Shown here: positions 55,301 to 64,000 of the stretch, piece after piece
Layout of the letters: each line of letters opens with the position of its first letter
How positions within the stretch are numbered: position 1 is the stretch's first letter
Source: Rhipidocladum racemiflorum
Taxonomy: Eukaryota > Streptophyta > Magnoliopsida > Poales > Poaceae
Direction of reading: 5' to 3'
DNA length: 64,000 nt
NCBI GenBank assembly: GCA_036346355.1
Contig: CM070569.1
Location: 43,750,276-43,814,275, forward strand
Made by a program: the position numbers and the translations under genes
Notes under the pieces: model-generated
Databases searched by the model: none
What the model saw: only the letters and a program-made list of their open reading frames with translations
Told to the model about the DNA's origin: nothing

Positions 55301-56762
55301 AATTATAATCATGTTTTATCAACCCTAAGATTTGTATTTTATCAACTAAACTATTAGTGGAATAGAATAGTACGGTAGAAATGCTTAGACTCGCAATCTG
55401 TCAGTATTCACCTATGGGTGGGAATTTCATTTAACTCTTGAAAACTTGTGTTGGAAGTTATAGGCAAGGAGTATTGCCGATGGTTTACAAAATAAAAATG
55501 AAAAATGAAAAATAGTTTAGACTGGGGCGGAATGGTTTGTCTGGTGGGTGCGGATGGAGCGCTAGCTTTCATTGTGCAAGTACCACCCCAAGTCAATTAA
55601 GGACCGACGCTTATGACTGTCTCCATTCTAAGCATAACCGTACAACCACATGTCAAAGTGGGCATGACCTGGCTGAATAATTTGTAGAAACCTAACTTAG
55701 ACTCACCAAACGGTGGAATATGAGCGCCGGATAGAGGCAATGTTGTTGTTTTTCTCACTGCAGCGCAAGAGGGCTTACATCTTTGGGTGGATATAACCCT
55801 AACAGCGGTGAAACCTCAGCCGGTGGGTCAGGTTAGGCGTATACATTGTAAAGGTCTTGTCATGATATCCCTGCCGGCACACCTAAGGCAGTGTGCTAAT
55901 TGCATGGCATCAAGGGAATATCATGTCTTGTGGGTAAAGCTGTACACCTCTGCAGAGTTAAAACTATTCGAATAGCCGTGCCTACGGTCAAAGGCAAAGC
56001 TTGCTGAATGCTTTCATACTGGTAGACTTTGGTTTTTGATTTCAAACTAAACAATGGATTGTTTTGGGATCCGAGAGCGGTTAGAACTCTCGGGTGTGCT
56101 TCTGGCGGCTAAAACCAGGTAGGTGGAAGGAACCTGATTTTGTGAACTGTGGCAGATAGAGCCATGTGGATGGATTGAACCCTGATTTTGTTGAGATGTG
56201 GCGGATAGAGCCTGTATATTAGTGAGTGGTGGTTAAAACCTTCATTGCAATATTACATAATTCAATTATTAAAAAGAATTGCTCAAATATGCTTTGTGAA
56301 ACTTATTAAAAAGTATGATTTGATGAAACTTGGCTTTATGCAAAAGAACCATATTAAGCCATCCTTGGATAGCCTACATTGTGCATACTTTCCCAGACCT
56401 ACTGAGTACTTTATGTACTCACGTGCTACATTCTAATCCTATCTCAGAAGTGAAAGAAGCTGTCAAGGAATTTCAACGACTAGGACGCGCTCCCCACTCG
56501 ATTGCCTGTGGGCATTTGGATGGGTCGTTTTGATGTTTTCGTCTTCCGCTGCAGTTGTTCAAGTTGTTCTGCCTGTTCAGACCGTAATGGTAAACCTTGA
56601 CCATAAGGTCTTTGCTTTTATTTGGTATTATTCTTATTTAGTTATATGTATTCGTGATATGGTTGTTGATTCATTACTGTTTGACTGTGTGTACTAGCTA
56701 CTGATCTGGGACTAGTACAGAAATACACAGAGGACTCCGGATAGCCGATCCGGGGGCCTACA
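52307..56762 (+). mobile_element. Solo-LTR-like element of 4456 bp
   Basis: Starts TGTAACACCCTAG and ends CCGGGGGCCTACA (TG...CA). The flanks are CCCAT (52302-52306) and CCCAC (56763-56767), a 5-bp duplication with one transition. The interrupted minisatellite unit reads TTTTTCCCATGCTC in the intact copy near 56845 and is restored by removing the element. No gag-pol, primer site or second LTR was seen inside, so a solo copy of a very long LTR is the simplest reading; a large non-autonomous retroelement is the alternative. Strand is taken from TGTAACACCC being a usual LTR start. Confidence 0.68.
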
Positions 56763-57314
56763 CCCACGCTCCTAAGAAAAAACGGACCACGAAAACATTT
56801 TTTCCAGGCAAAACGGAGAAAGGACCTGAAAACGAAAACATTTTTCCCATGCTCTAGAGAAAAAACGGACCACGAAATTTTTTTTCCGGGCAAAACGGAG
56901 AAAGAACCTGAACGTAAAGCGCGGGGACCTATTTGTTATAATTTTAGACCTGTTCGCTATTTTGAAAAATTAGAAAACGACTTGCTAGCGATTCGTATTT
57001 AATGGGAGCCTCTTTCTGTAAAACGCCAAACGAGGGACCTAAACGCGAACCGGGGAAAAACAATTTCGTCTCACAGAAAATCGCAAAGAACCTTTTCGTA
57101 AATTTGCAGGACCTGTACGTAATTTGGAGAAACGGAAGGGTGTTTTTTTTTCAAAATTGCCAACGGTGACGTGGGAGGCCCTCCGGCGGGAGAACCTCCT
57201 GGTTATAATGGAGGTTATGATTATGATTTTGGGATCTGTTCCATCGAAACATACATGAAAATCAAATTAAAGGAAATATTGACGCTTGTACTCACAGTCT
57301 CACGTTGTCACTTC

Positions 57315-57412
57315 TGTTAGAGTATATTGGGCCCATGGGGCAAGCCCATCTCCTGTAATATTTATACACCACCTTGAGAGGAATCAAATCACTAATCTTC
57401 CGCAAATCTAAT
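57315..57412 (+). repeat. 5' LTR of the truncated copia
   Basis: Starts TGTTAGAGTATATTGGGCCC and contains TAATATTTATACACC as a possible TATA box. It ends near CGCAAATCTA, directly before the primer site. Without a 3' copy the end is set only by the primer site. Confidence 0.7.
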
Positions 57413-57480
57413 TTGGTATCAGAGCCTTTCCTAACCCTACCTCTTCTCGCGTACGCGTGTCAGCCGTCGGCTACGTCTCG

Positions 57481-60095
57481 ATGGAGACCTCTTCCCAGCC
57501 GTCGGCCACCCTCTTCTCTTCTCAACCGGCACTTCCTCTCTCCAGACGACAAGCAATGCCCCGGCTGTCACCTCCTCGGCTGCCGTTGCTCATGGTGCCG
57601 CGGGCCATCCGGCGACCACCTCCTCGACCGGCGCTCCCACAGTCGCACAGCTGGCCGCCGCAGCCGCCGCGCAGCTCACCGCGGCTTTCACCACCCTCCC
57701 TATCGGCGTACAAGCCACCCTATTGAACGCCAGACTCGTCCTCCCCACCGTCGCACAGCCCTCCCCTGGCGGCGCGGCTCTTCTTCCTTACGGCAACGAC
57801 GCGACTCCTCCCCTCCCTGGTGGCAGCGCGGCTCCTCTCCTCCCTGGTGGCGGCGCGACTCATCTCCCTGACGGCGCCCCTCCCGCGACTTCCCCTAGCG
57901 GCGCACCTTCCATGGTTTTCCTAGGCGCCGCGCCTCCCTTGGCTTTCCCTGGCGTCGCGGCTCTCCCTGCCGCCGGCTACCACGGCCACCACGGCGGCGG
58001 TGGCGCCCCTACCATGGTCTTCCCTGGCGGCGCGACGCTCTCTGCCGCCGGCTACCACGACTTCCCTAGCGGCGCGGCGCTCTCTGTCGCCGGCTACCAC
58101 GGCCACCACGACGGTGGTGGCGCCCCTCCTGTGCTCTTATGTGGTGGTGGTGTCCCTCCCGTCCTTGTCAACATTCCTGAGATTAACACCGCCGCTCCCA
58201 GGAACGATGTTGCTCGCACTGAAGACCCCGAGACGATTGCCGCTCTTCATGCACAACCTGTCGGCATCACGAGCGTCGCTTCGCTCGTCCCGATAGTACT
58301 CGAACAAAACAGCGCCAACTATCATCAATGGCGGGGACTTTTTCTTGTCACTCTCAGCCGCTATGCCCTAGCAGACAACGTACTCCTTCAGTTCGGACAT
58401 TGGTCCAACCCTGCGTGGAAACGTATGGACTATGTTGTCGTCTCCTGGCTCTATGGCCGCATCGCCCGTGATCTCCTCCAGGTGGTGATGACGTCCAATG
58501 CCACCGCACACGCCGTGTGGACCAGTCTCGAGGATCAGTTCCTTGGGAATCAGGAGATGCGGATTCTCTACGCGGAGGCAGAGTTCCGCTCGTTTCTCCA
58601 GGGCGACCTCTCCATCACCGATTACTGCCGTCGTCTAAAGAGCATGACAGACACCCTTGCAGACCTGGGCGAACCCGTCAACGACCGCACCTAGGTCCTC
58701 AACATGCTGCGTGGTCTCAACGACAAGTTTGACACACTGAGACACATCATTCGCAACCAAAAGCCCTTCCCCAATTTCGTCAACGCTCGCTCCCAGTTGC
58801 TACTTCATGAGCTAACCCTCAACAACACCCCTACTGCGCCCTCTGCCACCTTTGTCGCTGCCGCTCCTCGTCCACCTCGGGTGGCTCTCCGGGGGGACAT
58901 AATTCCAAAGGCAAGAACAACTACAAGGGCAAGAAAAAGGGCGGTGGCGGTAGCAGTGGTGGTGGAGGTGGGGGTGGCGGTGGGATCACCCGCCCCTCTC
59001 CCACCAATGGTGGCCCTGCTGCAGGTGGTGGCGGGACCACTCTTTCGTACTACAACCCCTGGACGGGCACTGTCCAGCTCTGGCCCTACCAAGGCAACCA
59101 TGGTCAGGGCATTTTGGGGCGTTCTCCTACTCCAAGCACTCCTGCGACGATGCCACGGCCACCCCACACTCTCACCGTTGCTACGGGGGCACCCGCTGGC
59201 GGAGACCCTGGCGTCATGCTGCCGTCGACCACTCCGGGCCCGTGGAACCCCATGACGGGGGTAGCTTGGGATCAACAATCCCTGGCCAGCGCATTCAGCA
59301 CCATGTCGCTCACGGCGCCATCCAGCAGTACGGAGTGGTACATGGACTCAGGTGCGACTTCGCACATGATTTCAGATGCCGGTAACCTCACCTCATCCCG
59401 CCCACCCTCCCTCTTGCCCGTCTAACATCATTGTTGGCAATGGGTCCCATTTACCTGTTACGTGCACTGGTCATCGTGTCTTTTCCACTTCCCAGGGACC
59501 ACTTACTCTTCGTAATGTCCTTGTCACACCCACACTTATTAAAAACCTTATTTCCGTTTGTCAGTTCACCACAGATAATCAGTGCTCAATTGAGTTTGAC
59601 CCTGCTGGTTTCTCTGTGAAGGACCTTCGCACTAGGAGCGTCATTGCCAGATGTGACAGCTCTGGGGACCTCTACTCCTTCCATCCGAGTTCCAGCTCTC
59701 AAGCCCTTGTTACCGGCACTACCACCACGGAGCTTTGGCATCGTCGTCTTGGCCACCCCGGTCATGCGACCCTCTCTAGTTTAGCTAGTTCGTCTGCTAT
59801 TTCATGTAATAAAGCCACACCCGATCATATTTGTCATGCATGTCAGCTTGGTCGACATGTTCGACTTCCATTTGTGTCATCAACCTCTCGTGCTACTCAT
59901 AACTTTAATTTAATACATTATGATTTGTGGACATCACCTATTGCCAGCGTCTCCGATTACAAGTACTATCTCATAGTTGTAGATGATTGTTCTCACTTCA
60001 TGTGGACTTTTCCATTTCGTCTCAAGTTCGACACCTTCGCCACCATTTCACACTTCCTTGCCCATGTTCGCACTCAGTTTGCCCATCTGATCTAA
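57481..60095 (+). pseudogene. Copia gag, protease and partial integrase
   Basis: A first ATG at 57481 is soon out of frame with the main gag frame, which is open from about 57600 to 58694. It has a Pro/Gly/Ala-rich repetitive N-terminus with AGYHGHHGGGGAP-type repeats, then the gag core NYHQWRGLFLVTLSRYAL and TSLEDQFLGNQEMRI. A TAG at 58692-58694 interrupts it. The same frame resumes (LRGLNDKFDTLRH), shifts near 58880, and continues with a Gly/Lys-rich linker and protease WYMDSGATSHM (about 59335-59367). Another shift near 59400 leads to WHRRLGHPGH and CHACQLGRH (integrase zinc-binding) and HYDLWTSPI. It stops at 60095. Confidence 0.85.
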
Positions 60096-60412
60096 ATAGC
60101 TATGGATCCAAAATGAATCCAATCTATTTACATGTTTGAATCAATCTAATTCAAAAGCCTAGTTGGTTCAAGCCCATTAGCACCCCTAGTTTGTGTCATT
60201 GGGTTTATCAACGAAGCCTCGCGTGTAAAGGCAGGCGTAAACGACTCTGATCTCACCGACTGGTAGACCCGTGGCTGCGCGGGACCACGTGTCGGTCACA
60301 AAAAGGAGCTTTCTGACTCGAAGACGTATATCGTAATACGCGAATCTGCTATGGAGGCGTACTCCTTGTCAGGTTAAAAGTAAAAACCGACACCGTGACC
60401 CGTTTCTCTGAG

Positions 60413-60447
<35 letters not shown>

Positions 60448-60463
60448 GCGTCGAGTCGAATAA
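60096..60463 (+). promoter_or_regulatory. Upstream region of the TMX2-like gene
   Basis: The first 100 bp look like a transposon tail ending AGCACCCCTAG (a hAT-like tip). The rest is ordinary sequence with a (GA)n run at about 60418-60445 just before the start codon, probably in the 5' leader. No certain TATA box. Confidence 0.4.
60415..60446 (+). repeat. (GA)n microsatellite in the 5' leader
   Basis: About fourteen GA units ending 18 bp before the start codon of the TMX2-like gene. It produces spurious Arg/Glu-rich frames. Confidence 0.85.
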
Positions 60464-62996
60464 ATGGAGGTTGCGACGGCGACGGAGGCGTCGGCGCCGG
60501 CGGCGAGCGGCGGGGCGAGGCAGCGGAGCCACCCGTTCCCGTGGCTCAACGCGGCCATCTCCGAACCCTTCTACTTCCTGCACCTCCTCGCCTTCTTCTC
60601 CTACTTCGCGGCGCGCAGCGCGGCGTCCTCGGCAGACGACGGCGGCGAGCTCCACAGCCGCCTCCTCCGACGGGTGAGATTTCGTCGCCCCCGCATATCG
60701 ATCCGGATCGTGCCATTCGGCTGGTGCTTCAACTGTTTTGGCTCATGCGGATCGGTGTTTCTCTGTGTTTTGCAGGAGATCCAAGCGGTGCTCGCGTTCC
60801 TTGTGCTCTTCGCCGTGAAGGTACGGTGTTTAATGACGACTAGTGTTTCTGTGTAGATTTGTTTCCGAGCACTGTACTGGAATTTGGTACTCCCTCCGTG
60901 GAAAAATGTAGGGCGCTCACGTATTCCGAGATTTTAGATTTAAAGTTTTTAAATTTTGACCAACAACTAGTCCAACAATATGTATCATATAACATAAAAG
61001 TGATACCGTCAGATTTGTATTTAAAAGCACTTTCTTGTGATTATTATTTTGTAGCTATGAACAAAGTATGGCAAAAGAAATTAAGTGTCAAAGCTCAATT
61101 TTGGAGACCGCACTAAGTTAAGCCGTGTCTTACATTTTTATATGGAGGGAGTAATTAGATTGGTCGGAGAGTACCTCAGTAGCGTGACAAAGAGAGCTGG
61201 AAAAGTATAATTTCCGTGCTGTGCTATGCGAACGTGAGCGTGGTGCCATTATGTGATATGGCGCTCAATTGGCACTAAGCAGTGATTTTGCGTATTTGTA
61301 ATTTTCACATTTGGTGTCAGTTAAGTTGGAACGCTAGGGAAAGATGCCAGATTTGAGTGAACCTGAATCTATATCAGTGGGTGGATTTCTATTGTGGTGG
61401 ATTTAGATCGCCATGTGGTAGTAAGTTTAAGAAAAACTAATCCAGCATGCAAAATGTAATGAGATAGCACTCCGGTAGGAGGATTTCTTTTAATTGCAGT
61501 GCGGTGTCCATGGCTGATAAGCTGTTTGAGAAAAAGGGCTGCTGGTAGCAAGTGTACCCTTAAAGATGGCATCATATCAACTATGGACCTTCCATGGAAG
61601 AAATAATATTGTTCGGCTGTGACTTGATACTGTGCCACACTGTTTATTGTGGGTCACTTCCTAACATATCGCAGATATATGCAAAGAAACTGAAACATAC
61701 ATTATTTGTTTGTTCGTGGAAGTGGATAGTTTTGTTGTGGTGAAAGATAAAATTGCAAAGTCAAGATGGCATTTGCATGTTGTTGTTAATAGCACGGTAT
61801 GTTGTACGAATGCTGAAGTTATGCTTTGCTTTGGCTCAGCCATTCAGAAGAAAATGATCTTGTGTAGGTGGGATTTAAATGTTTTTGTACAGCTTTTTTG
61901 TCTCACATGTATCATGTGGATTAGCATAACACTTTTATTTTGTGTTATGAGAACATTAAAAATGGTATACCAGTTGTGAATTTTCTACAAAGTGGAGGGT
62001 GGGAGGGATTGTACTTCTGAGCCCTGAATCATGTAACTTGTATGGAAAAAATGGATTATGTAGAAGCTCCTGAAGATGTTTACGTTTTGCTAATAAAACC
62101 ATGTAATGCTTAGCAGATTGTGAAAGAGGAAAACTGGGAAACGTTCGTCGCTGATTCATTGCTCTATGCGAAGGTGTGTTGATACGGAACGGTTCTGTTC
62201 TCTTATCCTGTGATTCATTGACTTATGAAATAATCGATCATGATTTCTGGTTTTATTTCCTAGTATGGGAAAGTGGAACTCAGGTTACTAGAATTCATCG
62301 TAGTTCATTACTACATTTAATATTGTTGAATATCGTAATCTGACTCCTTGATATTCCTGTTTTGCTTTGTAGGGCTTATTTTTAGCAGTTACTTTGGTCA
62401 TTGATTATTGGTTGACCCTCTGCTACTTACTGGGATTTGTTGGTATGTTTTTGTCTATCTTTGGGTGGTATTATTGCGTATTGATAGTGATACTTGTTCA
62501 TGAAGAGCAAAGAAAAATAACACTATTAATTTATTATTCAAGTTTTTCCCGCACTTAATAAGGAATTTCTATTCTGATTTCAAGCTCCTATAGTGCTCAC
62601 TGTATGGTTGGAACTTTTGCTGGAGGCAGCAGATCCATAGTCATGAAATGCCGCGCTTTCCTATTGTCTGTGATTAGGCTGATCTTATTCTCCATTGTAA
62701 ATATTATACAGTTGGCCACGATAACAAGTATGTATCGATCTCTTAAGTTAGATTGATGCAGCTATTATACTATAGCGACCTTGTCCTGCATAACTGACCT
62801 TGTAACCTGGGGTACTACTTCACTATTGTTGCCTGGCAGGATACCTTGGGTGCAATTTTCATGCTAATGTCAAATGCTTCAATTTTTCTCCATTTTTCAG
62901 AACTTATCTTTTGAACTTTTCATAACGGGTGTTTGTTTTTATTTTCTTGTGCAGTTATATATGCTGTAGCTCAACAACCACCTTATGATGGTCTAG
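60464..62996 (+). CDS. TMX2: Thioredoxin-related transmembrane protein 2 homologue, first five coding exons
   Basis: A membrane protein of the secretory pathway (ER in studied relatives) with an N-terminal membrane part and a thioredoxin-like domain, which lies beyond the window. Exons by GT-AG junctions with an unbroken frame: 60464-60673 (70 codons), 60776-60820 (EIQAVLAFLVLFAVK), 62117-62173 (IVKEENWETFVADSLLYAK), 62373-62442 (GLFLAVTLVIDYWLTLCYLLG) and 62955-62996 (IYAVAQQPPYDGL). The start ATG at 60464 gives MEVATATEASAPAAS then HPFPWLNAAISEPFYFLHLL. Hydrophobic stretches in exons 1, 2 and 4-5 suggest three membrane passes. I match it to plant TMX2-like proteins from memory of the YAVAQQPPYDGL region. 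Intron 2 is long (about 1.3 kb) and holds a Stowaway MITE. The gene continues past 64000. Confidence 0.85.
60900..61151. mobile_element. Stowaway-type MITE, 252 bp, in an intron
   Basis: TA (60898-60899), CTCCCTCCGTGGAAAAATG at the left; CATTTTTATATGGAGGGAG at the right, then TA (61152-61153). It lies in intron 2 of the TMX2-like gene, well away from the splice sites. Related by its tips to 49126-49385. Confidence 0.9.
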
Positions 62997-64000
62997 GTAT
63001 GTTTTATGTCTATTTTCAGACATTTAATCGTGGAACTGGGAAATTATAGATAGTCTTGTCTCCTGGTCTTGCCATTTGAATATATACATGTAAATGTAAT
63101 GACTCCCAAATAGTTGAGAATTCCTTGTTTCCAAAAAAAAAGTTGAGAACTGTTAACCTAAAGGGAGAATGTATGATTTTGAATCTGTACTATTTGTATT
63201 TTTGCTCTTTACCCTTGATGTGATATTTTGCTTTGACTTAAGTAAAATTTAAATGACGTGTTCCGTAAGTCTGGGATCGTTTGTAGCTAACTACGAAAAT
63301 GGCTGCTAATTGAGTCTTGAAACCAATACAAAAAAGGGTGACGTTGCAAAAAGTTAATTAGGCAACTGCTGAATGTGGCACTTTTCTTCCCCATTGTCTC
63401 AGAGCATCCTCTAGAACAAATATACAAGACAAAATTTTGAAACCCTGAACTACACCGGTCATTGCTAGGTGGGCCATATACTAATGCATTGACAGTAATT
63501 GGTCCTGTACTGAATGGAATACTATGCTCTAGATTTAGGGCAGATCCAACTTGTAATTGCGCCTTTTTCCAAAAAAATTTATATAGTCCGTTTATAAGCA
63601 AAGACAATTGAAACTCGATTGGAATCGGTGAAACTTGTTCACCGCTTGGGCTAAAAGGAGGCCTTAATCTGAAGTCCCCAAGCTGATGTTTCTAAAAAAA
63701 AAAATTAACTTAACTTGGATTACCAGCACTGCAGACGGGAGGCTGGGACAAAATGCATGACATAAAGTTTCAAACCGAGTCAAAATAATGAGTTGTTAAA
63801 CCTATAAATTGAATATATTACTCACAGCTTGCTTTTAGTGCAGCAGTATTCTTCCTTTTTACTAAGTGTGAGTACTAGTATTTTCCTATATTAGCACTCA
63901 TGTATACACGCAAATGATGAAGAAGTGATACTCTTGAATCATCTCTGTTCTATTAAGTGATAATATTGCAAATGAGAAGCATCACTCATCTATTAAATCA
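62997..64000 (+). other. Intron of the TMX2-like gene, running off the window
   Basis: Begins with donor GTATGT at 62997. I could not find the next expected exon in the rest of the window, so this intron is at least 1 kb. It contains A runs and short T-rich stretches, and the open frame at 63287-63607 on the minus strand shows no motif. Confidence 0.5.

Larger units (their letters stand above)
51479..57226 (-). mobile_element. Helitron of 5.7 kb with minisatellite interior and a nested LTR
   Basis: The plus strand begins CTAGGAAAATACGTGCGGCGCACGCC, so the minus strand ends with a CGTGC/GCACG hairpin, a short spacer and CTAG. The other end, read on the minus strand, starts TCATAATCATAACCTCC. 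Host A (51478) and T (57227) flank it. Joining the flanks restores a tandem host unit, strong support for both ends. The interior is an A-rich minisatellite (left 51500-52306, right 56763-56900) and, further right, unrelated low-complexity sequence. No Rep/helicase gene remains, so it is non-autonomous. A 4.46-kb LTR element (52307-56762) inserted later. Confidence 0.72.
57315..60095 (+). mobile_element. Ty1/copia retrotransposon, 3'-truncated
   Basis: A short 5' LTR (57315 to about 57412), a primer site TTTGGTATCAGAGCC at 57412-57426, gag, protease, and the first part of integrase, all on the plus strand. Homology stops inside the integrase core near 60088. Reverse transcriptase, RNase H and the 3' LTR are missing. 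The 5' end is only 88 bp from the Helitron. Confidence 0.85.

Noticed and set aside
60096..60195. MITE ending AGCACCCCTAG
   Set aside because: Only one tip is clear; the other end merges with the truncated copia, so no element could be defined.
1..64000. tRNA, rRNA or known small RNA genes
   Set aside because: I scanned for tRNA-like A and B boxes and rRNA words. Only the SINE showed a weak tRNA-like start, and primer sites of retroelements explain the GGTATCAGAGC matches.

Overview
The window is nuclear DNA from a flowering plant, most likely a grass. The signs are spliced genes with GT-AG introns, a coding region with very high GC at third positions, Stowaway, Tourist-like, hAT and Mutator-type miniature transposons, short Helitrons, and stacked Ty1/copia and Ty3/gypsy retrotransposons. 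I cannot name the species. Nothing bacterial is present: no operons, no CRISPR array, no rRNA or tRNA gene that I could find.

Only two host genes are well supported. One is an intronless AP2/ERF transcription factor of the DREB type at 30408-31121 (+). The other is the 5' half of a multi-exon gene for a thioredoxin-related transmembrane protein 2 homologue, starting at 60464 (+) and running off the right edge. A third coding fragment, two spliced exons of a GRF zinc-finger protein (about 22707-23132), lies inside a transposon-like element with long inverted arms and is probably a captured or transposon-borne gene.

Layout from left to right. 1-2067: end of a gypsy-like retrotransposon, its 3' LTR interrupted by an 808-bp CACTA element. 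2553-3105: a foldback element. 3328-17589: an old copia retrotransposon (A) with CCTTC target duplications. It carries a hAT miniature element at 7998-8683 and a second, opposite-strand copia (B, 10714-17266, GTACT duplications), which itself carries a 1.4-kb insertion (11656-13066). 17600-29900: almost only miniature transposons, a 249-bp Helitron family, palindromic units and the GRF element. 30-31.5 kb: the ERF gene. 31.7-35.2 kb: a CACTA remnant, a tandem repeat, a truncated copia leader and LTR related to A on the minus strand, and a dimeric Mutator-like miniature element. 36-38.7 kb: a SINE with a perfect 11-bp duplication and a copia RNase H plus LTR fragment. 39.8-48.4 kb: a Tourist-like cluster, a TRIM, a Mutator-like element with a 9-bp duplication, and a young but broken gypsy chromovirus (42440-48358, CCTTA duplications, LTRs differing at 4 of 415 sites). 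51479-57226: a 5.7-kb minus-strand Helitron made of A-rich minisatellite, itself split by a 4.46-kb solo-LTR-like element. 57315-60095: a 3'-truncated copia. 60.4 kb to the end: the TMX2-like gene.

The genes do not form a pathway. What the sequence shows best is the order of events: because most elements keep readable target duplications, the nesting can be read directly (A before B before the 1.4-kb insertion; Helitron before solo LTR). All retroelement reading frames that I could check are broken by stops, frameshifts or insertions, so nothing here looks autonomous.
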